Of a stretch of 64,000 nucleotides of DNA, positions 34,082 through 43,150 are shown one piece after another. The DNA is taken from contig URJS01000004.1 in the NCBI GenBank assembly GCA_900548205.1, positions 1 to 64,000 of the forward strand. Direction: 5' to 3'. This stretch comes from an uncultured Roseburia sp. GTDB lineage: Bacteria > Bacillota > Clostridia > Lachnospirales > Lachnospiraceae. Made by a program: the position numbers and the translations under genes. Under the pieces are notes generated by a model. That model did no database searches. It saw only the letters and a program-made list of their open reading frames with translations, and had not been told where the DNA came from. Positions within the stretch are counted from its first letter, which is position 1. The number at the start of each line of letters is the position of its first letter.

Positions 34082-35356
34082 GTGATAAGAAAAGAAATGA
34101 TAGCCATGTTATTAGCCGGAGGTCAGGGAAGCCGTCTTGGCGTACTTACGGCAAAGGTTGCAAAACCGGCAGTCGCATTTGGCGGGAAGTACCGTATCAT
34201 TGATTTTCCGCTCAGTAACTGCATCAATTCCGGGATTGATACGGTGGGCGTGCTGACGCAATATCAGCCGCTTCGTTTAAATTCCCATATCGGCATCGGG
34301 ATTCCGTGGGATTTAGACAGGAATAATGGCGGGGTGACGATTCTTCCGCCATATGAAAAGAGCGACAACAGCGAATGGTACACCGGCACTGCAAACGCCA
34401 TATTCCAGAATATGGATTATATGGAGAGCTATGATCCGGAATATGTGCTCATTTTGTCGGGAGATCACATCTATAAGATGGATTATGAGGTGATGCTTGA
34501 GTTTCACAAAAAGAACCGGGCGGATGTGACGATCGCGACCATGCCCGTTCCGATGGAGGAGGCAGGCAGATTTGGCATTGTGATCACGGACGAGGAGAAA
34601 CGGATCCATGAGTTTGAGGAAAAGCCGGCGCAGCCGCGCAGTAATCTCGCGTCTATGGGAATTTATATTTTTAGTTGGCAGGTCCTAAAGGAAGCGCTTT
34701 ATGCAATGAAAGATCAAAGCGGCTGCGATTTCGGAAAGCATATCATTCCATACTGTCATGATGGCGGCAAGCGGCTGTTTGCCTACGAGTATAACGGTTA
34801 CTGGAAGGATGTTGGTACGCTTGGCTCCTACTGGGAGGCAAATATGGAACTGATCGACCTGATCCCTGAATTTAATCTTTATGAGGAATACTGGAAGATT
34901 TATACAAAGAGCGATATTATTGAGCCGCAGTATATCGCAGCGGAGGCGGTGATCGACAAGAGCATTATCGGAGACGGGGCGGAGGTTTATGGTGAAGTAC
35001 ATAACTCTGTGATAGGAGCGGGGGTTACGATCGGAAAGGGCTCTGTCATCCGTGACTCCATTATCATGCGCGGGACGCAGATCGGCGAGCATACAGTGAT
35101 CGACAAGGCGATCATCGCGGAGCGCTCTGTGGTCGGCAGCAATGCGGTGCTTGGAGCGGGAGAGAATGCGCCCAACAAATTAAATGAGAGCGTTTATTCC
35201 TTTGGTCTCGTTACGATCGGTGAATTTTCAGTGATCCCGGACGGCGTTATGGTGGGAAGAAACACGGCAATCTCCGGCCGGACCGTGAAGGAGGATTATC
35301 CGGGAGGAGTGCTGAAAAGCGGAGAAGTAATCATTAAGGCAGGTGAGGCGGTATGA
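34082..35356 (+). CDS. glgC: Glucose-1-phosphate adenylyltransferase
   Basis: Makes ADP-glucose for glycogen synthesis. The 424-residue enzyme has the nucleotide-binding MLLAGGQGSRLGVLT, the substrate region GTANAIFQN and LILSGDHIYKMDY, and C-terminal left-handed beta-helix repeats (AVIDKSIIGDGAEVYG and on). I prefer the GTG at 34082, reading MIRKEMIAML, because AGAGGTGAT ends just before it; a GTG/ATG at 34073/34076 also lies in frame. It overlaps glgD by 4 bases. Confidence 0.92.
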   Translation: MIRKEMIAMLLAGGQGSRLGVLTAKVAKPAVAFGGKYRIIDFPLSNCINSGIDTVGVLTQYQPLRLNSHIGIGIPWDLDRNNGGVTILPPYEKSDNSEWYTGTANAIFQNMDYMESYDPEYVLILSGDHIYKMDYEVMLEFHKKNRADVTIATMPVPMEEAGRFGIVITDEEKRIHEFEEKPAQPRSNLASMGIYIFSWQVLKEALYAMKDQSGCDFGKHIIPYCHDGGKRLFAYEYNGYWKDVGTLGSYWEANMELIDLIPEFNLYEEYWKIYTKSDIIEPQYIAAEAVIDKSIIGDGAEVYGEVHNSVIGAGVTIGKGSVIRDSIIMRGTQIGEHTVIDKAIIAERSVVGSNAVLGAGENAPNKLNESVYSFGLVTIGEFSVIPDGVMVGRNTAISGRTVKEDYPGGVLKSGEVIIKAGEAV

Positions 35357-36471
35357 AAGCAATAGGTATTATTTTAGCGGGCGGCAATAACAGCCGTATG
35401 CAGGAATTGTCCAATAAGCGTGCGATTGCGGCAATGCCGATCGGCGGAAATTACCGCAGCATTGACTTTGCACTCAGCAATATGAGTAATTCGCACATTC
35501 AGACAGTTGCGGTTTTGACGCAGTACAGCGCCCGTTCCCTAAATGAGCATCTAAGCTCATCAAAATGGTGGGATTTCGGCAGAAAGCAGGGGGGACTGTT
35601 TGTCTTTAATCCGACGGTGACCGTGGATAACAGTTGGTGGTACCGCGGAACGGCGGATGCGATGTACCAGAACATTAATTTCCTAAAGAAAAGCCATGAG
35701 CCGTATGTCATCATTACGAGCGGCGACTGTGTTTATAAGATGGATTACAATAAGGTTCTGGATTATCATATTGAGAAGAAGGCGGATATTACGGTTGTCT
35801 GTAAGGACATGCCGGCAGGTACGGACGTCAGCCGGTTCGGCGTTGTGCGCATGAATGAGGATGCAAGGATCATTGAGTTTGAGGAAAAGCCGATGGTGTC
35901 TCATTCCAATACGATTTCTACGGGAATTTATATTGTGCGCAGAAGGCAGCTCATCGAGATGCTGGAGCGCAGCGCAGCGGAAAACCGTTGGGATTTTGTC
36001 ACCGATATTTTGATCCGCTATAAGAATATGAAGCACATTTACGGCTACAAGATGAAGGAGTACTGGAGCAATATTGCGACGGTGGAATCCTATTATGAGA
36101 CAAATATGGATTTTTTAAAGCCGGATGTGCGCAGCTATTTCTTCCGTGAGGAACCAAAGATTCGTTCTAAGGTAGACGATCTTCCGCCGGCAAAATATAA
36201 TGTGGGTTCGGATGTGCATAACAGTCTGATCGCCAGCGGCTGTATCATTAACAGCAAGGTCGAAAATTCTGTCTTATTTAAGAAAGTGTTTGTCGGGAAA
36301 AACTGCGTGATCAAAAATTCGATCATTTTAAACGATGTATATATTGGGGACAATACGCATATCGAAAACTGTATCGTGGAGAGCCGCGATACTTTAAGGG
36401 CAAATACTTATTATTGTGGGGATAACGGTATTAAGATTGTATTCGAAAATAACCAGAGATATATGCTTTAA
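35353..36471 (+). CDS. glgD: GlgD, regulatory partner of ADP-glucose pyrophosphorylase
   Basis: A 372-residue GlgC homologue that in Firmicutes forms a heteromer with GlgC and raises its activity. It shares the fold (IILAGGNNSRMQELS, SGDCVYKMDYNKV, EFEEKPMV and a beta-helix C-terminus), but the N-terminal Gly-Arg-Leu motif is changed to NNSRMQE, as in the non-catalytic GlgD group. It is translationally coupled to glgC. Confidence 0.9.
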   Translation: MKAIGIILAGGNNSRMQELSNKRAIAAMPIGGNYRSIDFALSNMSNSHIQTVAVLTQYSARSLNEHLSSSKWWDFGRKQGGLFVFNPTVTVDNSWWYRGTADAMYQNINFLKKSHEPYVIITSGDCVYKMDYNKVLDYHIEKKADITVVCKDMPAGTDVSRFGVVRMNEDARIIEFEEKPMVSHSNTISTGIYIVRRRQLIEMLERSAAENRWDFVTDILIRYKNMKHIYGYKMKEYWSNIATVESYYETNMDFLKPDVRSYFFREEPKIRSKVDDLPPAKYNVGSDVHNSLIASGCIINSKVENSVLFKKVFVGKNCVIKNSIILNDVYIGDNTHIENCIVESRDTLRANTYYCGDNGIKIVFENNQRYML

Positions 36472-36497
36472 GAAGCAGACATGGGAGGACATAAGAG

Positions 36498-36773
36498 ATG
36501 CAGATTACGGACGTGAGAATCAGAAAAGTAGAAAAAGAGGGTAAGATGAAGGCAGTCGTATCAATTACGATTGACGAGGAGTTTGTGGTGCATGACATCA
36601 AGGTGATCGAGGGAGAAAAGGGATTATTTATCGCGATGCCAAGCCGTAAGGCAGCGGACGGAGAGTATCGGGATATTGCGCATCCGATCAATTCCGAGAC
36701 GAGAGAGCGGCTGCAGGGGCTGATCTTGGAGAAATATGAGGAGCTTATTGAGGCGGAGGGAACGGTTGGTTGA
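36498..36773 (+). CDS. spoVG: Septation/sporulation regulator SpoVG
   Basis: A 91-residue SpoVG, a small DNA/RNA-binding protein involved in sporulation and septation. The sequence MQITDVRIRKVEKEGKMKAVVSITIDEEFVVHDIKVIEG (given in part) and IAMPSRKAADGEYRDIAHPINSETRERL are characteristic. GGAGG precedes the ATG by about ten bases. It lies 740 bases before pth-mfd; in Bacillus, spoVG is likewise upstream of prs-pth-mfd. Confidence 0.93.
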   Translation: MQITDVRIRKVEKEGKMKAVVSITIDEEFVVHDIKVIEGEKGLFIAMPSRKAADGEYRDIAHPINSETRERLQGLILEKYEELIEAEGTVG

Positions 36774-36858
36774 TATCGATCAGAGGGTGATTCCAATGGG
36801 GCATGATTTTGTGACAGATCAGGTTAAGCCAAGGTGTCAATTAGGAGTGTTTTAAGCT

Positions 36859-37017
36859 ATGAATAATGCTGAATGGAAAAAGCTGTGTTTTGTTATTATT
36901 TGTTTTGGAGCAGGGGTCATTCTCGTATTACTTACACCAGTGTTATGTCGATTTTTTTATAGAGTAAACGCTGATAGTTTGTCGTGCTTCCCAAATTGGG
37001 AAGCACAATTTTTTTGA
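36859..37017 (+). CDS. Possible 52-residue small membrane protein
   Basis: Starts MNNAEWKKLCFVIICFGAGV and continues as one hydrophobic segment (about 9-33), followed by a short tail ending in QFF. AGGAG lies 11 bases upstream. The last third overlaps the terminator hairpin at 36984, and the TGA is shared with the start of a repeat. It may be real, with its C-terminus doubling as terminator, or only an open frame; no family is recognised. Confidence 0.4.
   Translation: MNNAEWKKLCFVIICFGAGVILVLLTPVLCRFFYRVNADSLSCFPNWEAQFF
36984..37015 (+). terminator. Terminator downstream of spoVG
   Basis: GTGCTTCCC and GGGAAGCAC form a perfect stem around AAATT, followed by AATTTTTTT. Confidence 0.85.
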
Positions 37018-37059
37018 CATAAAGTGGCTCGCGAAGCGTGGCGCTCGTTGTTGGCATAA
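37016..37059 (+). repeat. Repeat family A, copy 2
   Basis: Starts GACATAAAGTGGCTCGCGAA and includes GCGTGGCGCTCGTTGTT before GGCATAAG. It begins within the U-run of the terminator at 36984. Confidence 0.7.
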
Positions 37060-37210
37060 GAGCAAACATCCAATTCCTTCCACTTTGAGTCAGAGCCGTT
37101 TATTTTCCAACATCCCCTGCTGTATAAAACTCTTGTAAAATCCAAAAACTTCTGTAAAATGAAACGTAGACAAAAAATATGAAGAACAGATTGGATGACG
37201 GGAGAGAGAC

Positions 37211-37789
37211 ATGTTTTTAATCGTAGGGCTGGGCAATCCGGGCAGACAGTATGAGCAAACAAGACATAATATCGGTTTTGATGCGGTGGATGCTCTTGCG
37301 GAGCAATATCAGATCAGTGTCAGTGAGAAAAAGCATAAGGCGCTTTGTGGCAAGGGCGTGATCGCGGGCGAGAAGGTCGTGCTGGCAAAGCCGCAGACCT
37401 ATATGAACCTTAGTGGTGAGAGTGTGGCGGAGCTTTTACATTATTATAAGCTTGACGCCGAGAGCGAGCTGCTGGTGATCTTTGACGACATCAGCCTTGC
37501 GCCGGGCGGCATTCGGATCCGCAAGAAGGGAAGCGCGGGCGGACATAATGGTATCAAGAATATCATTGCGCAGACAGGTACGCAGAATTTTATGCGAATT
37601 AAGCTTGGAGTTGGTGAAAAGCCGGAGGGCTGGGATTTGGCGGATCATGTACTGGGGCGTTTTTCGGCTGCGGAGCGAAGTCTGACAGAGGCAGCCGTTG
37701 CAGACGCTGTGACAGCGGCAGAAATGATTCTGCGCGGGGAGATTGATATGTCAATGAACAGATTTAATGGAAAGAAGCAGGAGGGCTAA
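37211..37789 (+). CDS. pth: Peptidyl-tRNA hydrolase
   Basis: Frees tRNAs from peptidyl-tRNA dropped by ribosomes. The 192-residue protein has GLGNPGRQYEQTRHNIGFDAVD with the catalytic His, KPQTYMNLSGESV, and FDDISLAPGGIRIRKKGSAGGHNG. GGGAGAG precedes the ATG. It is followed without gap by mfd, as in Bacillus. Confidence 0.95.
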   Translation: MFLIVGLGNPGRQYEQTRHNIGFDAVDALAEQYQISVSEKKHKALCGKGVIAGEKVVLAKPQTYMNLSGESVAELLHYYKLDAESELLVIFDDISLAPGGIRIRKKGSAGGHNGIKNIIAQTGTQNFMRIKLGVGEKPEGWDLADHVLGRFSAAERSLTEAAVADAVTAAEMILRGEIDMSMNRFNGKKQEG

Positions 37790-40700
37790 GTGCGGACATT
37801 CACAGAACCCATGAAGGGGTTAAGGGAAATCTGTGACCTTGAGGAGGCGCTGCCAAGGCTGGCAGGCGTGGCTCAGATTTCGGGCTGCATTGATGCGGCA
37901 AAACCACATATGATGTACAGCATTCACAATGGTTCGGGCAGCCGGATCATTGTGACGTTTCATGAGCAAAAAGCGAGAGAGCTCTGGGAGGAATACCGCT
38001 TTTTTGATCAGAAGGCGGTGTATTATCCGGCGAAGGATATTTTGTTTTATCAGTCGGACATCCGCGGCAATGTGCTGACGGCAGAGCGGATCAATGCGCT
38101 GAAGCGGATTGCCGAGGAAAAGGAATGTACCGTCATCACAACGTTTGACGGACTGATGAACCCGATGCCAAGCCCCGAAAAGTTTATTCAGGCGGTGCGA
38201 AAAATCGCGGTGGGTGATCGTCTGGACATGGAGGAGCTGACAAAACATCTGGCGGAGCTTGGCTACGAGAAAAATTATCAGGCGCAGACGCAGGGGGAAT
38301 TTTCCGTGCGCGGCGGCATTATTGATATTTTTCCGCTGACGGAGGAGAATCCGGTCCGCATCGAGCTGTGGGATGATGAGGTCGATTCGATCCGCTCGTT
38401 TGACGCGGAAAGCCAGCGTTCGATTGAAAATTTAGAGGAAGTGTATATCTACCCGGCGTGCGAGCTTGTGCTTACGGAGGAGGAGCGCAAGGAGGGAATT
38501 GCGCGCATCCAAAAGGAGGCGAAGAAGGTTTCCGATCAGCTGCACGGGGAGATGAAAACAGAGGAGGCACACCGCGTGCGGGCAGCTGCAGAGCAGCTTG
38601 CCGAGGAGGCGTGCGAGCTTGGAGTCAGCGAAGGGCTTGACGCATATCTGTCTTATTTCTGCGAGGAGCGTGCGTCGCTGCTCGACTATTTTGACGTCGA
38701 AAATACGCTGGTTTTTCTGGATGAGACCCCAAGAGCCATTGAGAGGGGCATGGCGACAGAGACAGAGTTTTCCGAGAGCATGAAGCAGCGCATGGAAAAG
38801 GGCTATATTCTGCCGGGGCAGATGCGGGAGCTTTTTACTTGTAAGGAGATACTGGCAAAGCTGGAGCGGCGCAAATGTATTTCCTTGGTTGCGCTTGAGA
38901 CGAAAAATCCGCATCTTGAGCTGAAGGAGCGATTCCAGCTTCAGACAAAGACAGTGAACCCGTTCAACAACAGCTTTGAACTGCTGGTGAAGGATTTGGC
39001 GCGCTATAAAAAGAACGGGTATGGCGTCGTCCTGCTCTCCGGTTCGCGCACAAGAGCGAAGCGTCTCGCAGAGGATCTGATGGACGAGGGGTTAAACGCT
39101 TTTTACAGTGAGAGCTTTGCGCAGGCGGTGAAGCCGGGAGAGATCATGACCGGCTATGGAAAGATCAAGAAAGGCTATGAATATCCGCTCATCCGGTTTG
39201 TCGTAATATCTGAGAGTGATATTTTCGGCGGAGAGAAGAAAAAAAAGAAGCGCCGGCGCATCTACGAGGGAGAGAAGATCGCGGGCTTTACGGACTTAAG
39301 CATCGGCGATTATGTCGTGCATGAGAGTCATGGGCTTGGCATTTACCGAGGGATCGAAAAGATCGAGGTGGATAAGACCGAGAAGGATTATCTTAAGATT
39401 GAGTACGCCGGAGGCGGCAATCTTTATATTCTGGCGACACAGCTGGAGCTGATCCAAAAATACGCGGGCGCGGACGCCAAAAAGCCGAAGCTTAACAAGC
39501 TGGGCGGGCAGGAATGGAATAAAACAAAGTCGAGGGTGCGCGGCGCGGTAAAGGAGATCGCCGAGGATCTGGTAAAGCTTTATGCGGCACGGCAGAGTGA
39601 GAGCGGCTTTGCATACGGACCGGATACCGTCTGGCAGAGGGAGTTTGAGGAAATGTTCCCATTTGAGGAGACGGAGGATCAGGACCTTGCGATCGCGGCG
39701 ACAAAGGCGGATATGGAGAGCACAAAGATCATGGATCGTCTGATCTGCGGGGATGTCGGATACGGCAAGACGGAGATCGCGATCCGCGCGGCTTTCAAGG
39801 CGGTGCAGGACGGCAAGCAGGTGGCGTTTCTTGTGCCGACAACGATTCTGGCGCAGCAGCATTATAATAACTTTGCAAGCAGGATGAAGGATTTTCCGGT
39901 CAACGTCGATCTGCTCTGCCGCTTCCGAAGCGCTGCGGAGCAGAAGAAAACGCTGGAAAATCTGAAGAAGGGTCAGGTCGATATTATTGTCGGAACGCAT
40001 CGTCTGCTGTCAAAGGACGTGGTGTATAAGGACTTAGGACTTTTGATGATTGATGAGGAGCAGCGGTTTGGCGTCGCGCACAAGGAGAAGCTGAAGCAGT
40101 TAAAGACGAATATCGATGTGCTCACGCTCACGGCGACACCGATTCCGCGCACGCTTCACATGAGCCTGATCGGCATCCGGGATATGAGTGTGCTGGAGGA
40201 ACCTCCGATGGATCGTCTTCCGATCCAGACCTATGTCATGGAATATAATGAGGAGCTTGTGCGCGAGGCGATTTCCAGAGAGCTTTTCCGCGGCGGGCAG
40301 GCGTATTATGTATATAACCGTGTACGGGAGATCGCGGATGTGGCGGCAAAGATCGCGGAGCTTGTGCCGGAGGCGGGCGTGGCTTATGCACATGGGCAGA
40401 TGAAGGAGAGCGAGCTGGAAAATATTATGTACCGTTTCATTAATGGAGAGATCGATGTGCTCGTTTCCACGACGATTATTGAGACGGGACTTGACATTTC
40501 AAACGTCAATACAATGATCATTCACGACGCCGATAATATGGGGCTTTCCCAGCTTTATCAGCTGCGTGGGCGCGTGGGGCGCTCCAACCGCACGGCGTAT
40601 GCGTTTTTGATGTATAAGCGCGACAAAATGCTCAAGGAGATCGCGGAGAAGCGTCTCGCGGCGATCAAGGAGTATACGGAGCTTGGCAGCGGCTTTAAGA

Positions 40701-41335
40701 TCGCTATGCGTGATCTGGAAATCCGCGGTGCAGGAAATCTGCTCGGGGCAAAGCAGCACGGGCACATGGAGGCGGTCGGCTACGACCTGTACTGTAAGAT
40801 GTTAAACGAGGCGGTCAAGGAGGCAAAAGGAATTTCTGTCGCAGCGCATTTTGACACCTCGATCGACATCGTGATAGACGCCTATATCCCGATGGGCTAT
40901 ATTCCCAATGAGTTCCAGAAGCTTGACATCTACAAGCGCATTGCGGACATTGAGACCATGGATGAGGTTGATGAGATGTTAGAGGAGCTGATCGACCGGT
41001 TTGGCGACCCGCCGAAGTCCGTGGAGAACCTGCTCTATATTGCAAAGATCAAGTCGCTGGCGCACCGCGTTTATTTCACCGAGGTATCGCAGAAGGTGGA
41101 GACGCTCAAATTTACCCTTTATGAAAAGGCGGAGATTGATGTGGTGAAAATACCGGAATTTGTGGCGGGCTTTGGGCAGAAGGTCCGTTTTATGGCAGAC
41201 GCCAAGGCGCCGTATTTCACCTATTTCTTAAAGCAGAACACGCGGGAAAAAAATGTCGGCGTAAAAGAGATACTCGAGGAGTTTTTAGAGGCGGCGCAGG
41301 GATTGTTGCCCGTACCAAAGACGCATGGAGTGTGA
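37790..41335 (+). CDS. mfd: Transcription-repair coupling factor Mfd
   Basis: An 1181-residue SF2 translocase that removes stalled RNA polymerase and recruits UvrA. Domains in order: UvrB-like module (about 1-350), RNA-polymerase interaction domain (about 480-560, after a KKKKKRRRIY basic stretch), helicase core with GDVGYGKTEIAIRA, LLMIDEEQRFG and TATPIPRTLHMS, and a C-terminal D7 domain. The start is a GTG right after the pth stop, with AGGAGGG ending seven bases before it. Confidence 0.95.
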   Translation: MRTFTEPMKGLREICDLEEALPRLAGVAQISGCIDAAKPHMMYSIHNGSGSRIIVTFHEQKARELWEEYRFFDQKAVYYPAKDILFYQSDIRGNVLTAERINALKRIAEEKECTVITTFDGLMNPMPSPEKFIQAVRKIAVGDRLDMEELTKHLAELGYEKNYQAQTQGEFSVRGGIIDIFPLTEENPVRIELWDDEVDSIRSFDAESQRSIENLEEVYIYPACELVLTEEERKEGIARIQKEAKKVSDQLHGEMKTEEAHRVRAAAEQLAEEACELGVSEGLDAYLSYFCEERASLLDYFDVENTLVFLDETPRAIERGMATETEFSESMKQRMEKGYILPGQMRELFTCKEILAKLERRKCISLVALETKNPHLELKERFQLQTKTVNPFNNSFELLVKDLARYKKNGYGVVLLSGSRTRAKRLAEDLMDEGLNAFYSESFAQAVKPGEIMTGYGKIKKGYEYPLIRFVVISESDIFGGEKKKKKRRRIYEGEKIAGFTDLSIGDYVVHESHGLGIYRGIEKIEVDKTEKDYLKIEYAGGGNLYILATQLELIQKYAGADAKKPKLNKLGGQEWNKTKSRVRGAVKEIAEDLVKLYAARQSESGFAYGPDTVWQREFEEMFPFEETEDQDLAIAATKADMESTKIMDRLICGDVGYGKTEIAIRAAFKAVQDGKQVAFLVPTTILAQQHYNNFASRMKDFPVNVDLLCRFRSAAEQKKTLENLKKGQVDIIVGTHRLLSKDVVYKDLGLLMIDEEQRFGVAHKEKLKQLKTNIDVLTLTATPIPRTLHMSLIGIRDMSVLEEPPMDRLPIQTYVMEYNEELVREAISRELFRGGQAYYVYNRVREIADVAAKIAELVPEAGVAYAHGQMKESELENIMYRFINGEIDVLVSTTIIETGLDISNVNTMIIHDADNMGLSQLYQLRGRVGRSNRTAYAFLMYKRDKMLKEIAEKRLAAIKEYTELGSGFKIAMRDLEIRGAGNLLGAKQHGHMEAVGYDLYCKMLNEAVKEAKGISVAAHFDTSIDIVIDAYIPMGYIPNEFQKLDIYKRIADIETMDEVDEMLEELIDRFGDPPKSVENLLYIAKIKSLAHRVYFTEVSQKVETLKFTLYEKAEIDVVKIPEFVAGFGQKVRFMADAKAPYFTYFLKQNTREKNVGVKEILEEFLEAAQGLLPVPKTHGV

Positions 41336-41352
41336 AAAAATCATGAAATATA

Positions 41353-41381
41353 TTGCGGCTTTTTGCAAAAGGCACTATAAT
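41353..41381 (+). promoter_or_regulatory. Promoter of the foldase-like lipoprotein gene
   Basis: TTGCGG (41353-41358), 17-base spacer, TATAAT (41376-41381), 52 bases before the ATG. Confidence 0.65.
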
Positions 41382-41432
41382 AAGGCGGTAGCTGTCCAAA
41401 AGTGAGAAGGGACGGCAAAAGGGAGGCAAACC

Positions 41433-42491
41433 ATGAGAAAAACAAAATTGACTGCATTGTTGCTTGGCGGAGTCATCGCGGCATCCGCTTTGGCAGGATG
41501 CGGCAGTATCGATAAAAATGAGGTGGCAGCAGTCTTTGACGGACAGGAAATTACGCTGGGACTGCCTAATTTCGCAGCCCGTCTGCAGCAGGCGCAGGAT
41601 GATGACCTTTATGCGTATTATTTTGGCGGAAGTGTGTGGGAGAGCGACTTGACAGGCACGGGCGTAACCGCAGAGGAGGAAGTCAAGAACACAGTCATGG
41701 ACAATCTGTTTGCGATGTACACGCTGGAGGCGCATATGGAGGAGTATGGCGTTGAGCTCTCCGGCCAGGAGCAGGAAAAAATTGATGACGCAGCCGCGTC
41801 ATTTCTTGCCTCAAACAGCAAGGAAGCGCTTGACGAGCTTGGCGCGGACAAGGAGATCGTGCAGGAATATCTGCGGCTTTTGACGATTCAGCGGAAGATG
41901 CATCAGGCGATCATTGCGGATGTGGATACGAATGTCAGCGACGAGGAGGCGAATACAAGCGCCTATAGCTATGTACGGGTTTCCAAGACGACCTACACCG
42001 ATGAGGAGGGAAAGTCCGTCGAGTATACCGATGAGGAATTAAAGGAGCTTGCAAAAACGGTGGAGAGCTTTGCGGCGGAGGCGAAGGAGAGTAGTCTGGA
42101 GGACGCCGCAGCAGCGCATTCCTATACGGTCAGCAAGGGAACGTTTACAGCTGACGATGAGATTTTAGATGAAGCGGTCCTCACCGCGTTAAAGGGCTTG
42201 GAGGAGGGCGCATCGTCTGATGTGATCGACACAGAGGATGCGTACTATGTCGTACGTCTGGATGCAAAGACGGATCAGGCGGCAACAGAAGCCGCAAAGG
42301 CAGGGATCATCAGTGAGCGTCAGACGAAGCTTTATGAGGATACGCTGTCCGGATGGCAGGAATCCCATACATGGGAGATAAAAAAGAGCGTATGGAAGAA
42401 GGTTAAGTTTGACAGGGGCTTTACAACCATAGAGCCGGCAACAGAAGAAACAGAGCCGGTGACAGAACAAGCAGAAGCAACGGAACAGTAA
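41433..42491 (+). CDS. Parvulin-type foldase-like lipoprotein (PrsA/SurA-like)
   Basis: A 352-residue lipoprotein with signal MRKTKLTALLLGGV and lipobox ALAGC (Cys23). The body has SurA/PrsA-like helices, then a PpiC-like region (about 190-290; TYTVSKGTFTADDEIL and VIDTEDAYYVVRLDAKT) where proline isomerase activity would lie. The C-terminus is a Thr/Glu/Pro-rich tail. Such proteins help secreted proteins fold outside the membrane. The catalytic residues are not convincing by eye, so enzymatic activity is uncertain. Confidence 0.75.
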   Translation: MRKTKLTALLLGGVIAASALAGCGSIDKNEVAAVFDGQEITLGLPNFAARLQQAQDDDLYAYYFGGSVWESDLTGTGVTAEEEVKNTVMDNLFAMYTLEAHMEEYGVELSGQEQEKIDDAAASFLASNSKEALDELGADKEIVQEYLRLLTIQRKMHQAIIADVDTNVSDEEANTSAYSYVRVSKTTYTDEEGKSVEYTDEELKELAKTVESFAAEAKESSLEDAAAAHSYTVSKGTFTADDEILDEAVLTALKGLEEGASSDVIDTEDAYYVVRLDAKTDQAATEAAKAGIISERQTKLYEDTLSGWQESHTWEIKKSVWKKVKFDRGFTTIEPATEETEPVTEQAEATEQ

Positions 42492-42497
42492 GAGCGG

Positions 42498-42535
42498 CTG
42501 CCGCACCCGAGGTTTTCGGATGCGGCAGTGTTTTG
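42498..42535 (+). terminator. Terminator after the lipoprotein gene
   Basis: CTGCCGCA pairs with TGCGGCAG, with an inner CCGAGG/TTTTCGG turn; TGTTTTG follows. Confidence 0.75.
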
Positions 42536-42542
42536 CTTTAAT

Positions 42543-42598
42543 GGAACTGTGTCGCAGTTGCGGCCCGCCGCAGGCGGAGAATCTCGCTTGCGATTTCG
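42543..42598 (+). repeat. Repeat family B, partial copy 2
   Basis: Contains GGAACTGTGTCGCAG and CAGGCGGAGA, which match the second half of copies 1 and 3; the CCCTATCAAGC block is missing. Confidence 0.55.
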
Positions 42599-42652
42599 GG
42601 CGAGGTATGCTATCCTAAAAAGAGTTGCAGAAGAATACCGGAGAAGGAAAAG

Positions 42653-43150
42653 ATGAAAGAAAATATTGTGTTGATCGGTATGCCGGGGGTGGGAAAAAGC
42701 ACCATCGGCGTTGTGCTTGCAAAGATGATGGGGTATCGGTTTATCGATGCAGATTTAATGATACAGGAGCAGGAGGGCAAACTCCTGTGCGAGATTATTA
42801 AGGAGCAGGGAACAGAGGGGTTTCTTGCGGTGGAGAACCGCGTCAACAGCAGCATCCGGGCAAGGCGTGCGGTGATTGCAACAGGCGGAAGCGTCGTATA
42901 CGGCGCGGAGGCGATGAGGCACTTAAAGGAAATCGGGACAGTCGTCTACCTAAAGCTCCCGTTTGCGGAGCTTTCGCAGAGACTTTCGGATATTAAGGGG
43001 AGAGGTGTTGTTTTAAAGAAGGGACAAACGCTTCTTACATTATACGAGGAGCGCGTGCCTCTTTATGAGCGGTATGCGGATTTTACTGTAGATGAGCATT
43101 GTCTGAATGTAGAGCAGACGATCGAGAAGATCATGGAGTTATTTCAATGA
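42653..43150 (+). CDS. aroK: Shikimate kinase
   Basis: Phosphorylates shikimate in the chorismate pathway. The 165 residues include the P-loop GMPGVGKST, the shikimate-binding FIDADLMIQ, and ATGGSVVYG; RLSDIKGRG is the lid region. Its stop overlaps the start of the next gene (ATGA). No other aro genes are nearby. Confidence 0.9.
   Translation: MKENIVLIGMPGVGKSTIGVVLAKMMGYRFIDADLMIQEQEGKLLCEIIKEQGTEGFLAVENRVNSSIRARRAVIATGGSVVYGAEAMRHLKEIGTVVYLKLPFAELSQRLSDIKGRGVVLKKGQTLLTLYEERVPLYERYADFTVDEHCLNVEQTIEKIMELFQ

Noticed and set aside
39296..40000. Long antisense frame opposite mfd
   Set aside because: Composition mirrors mfd codon use; no ribosome site or family likeness. The same holds for antisense frames opposite ecfA2 (4606-5208), tilS (60983-61864) and the chemoreceptor (14197-15069).
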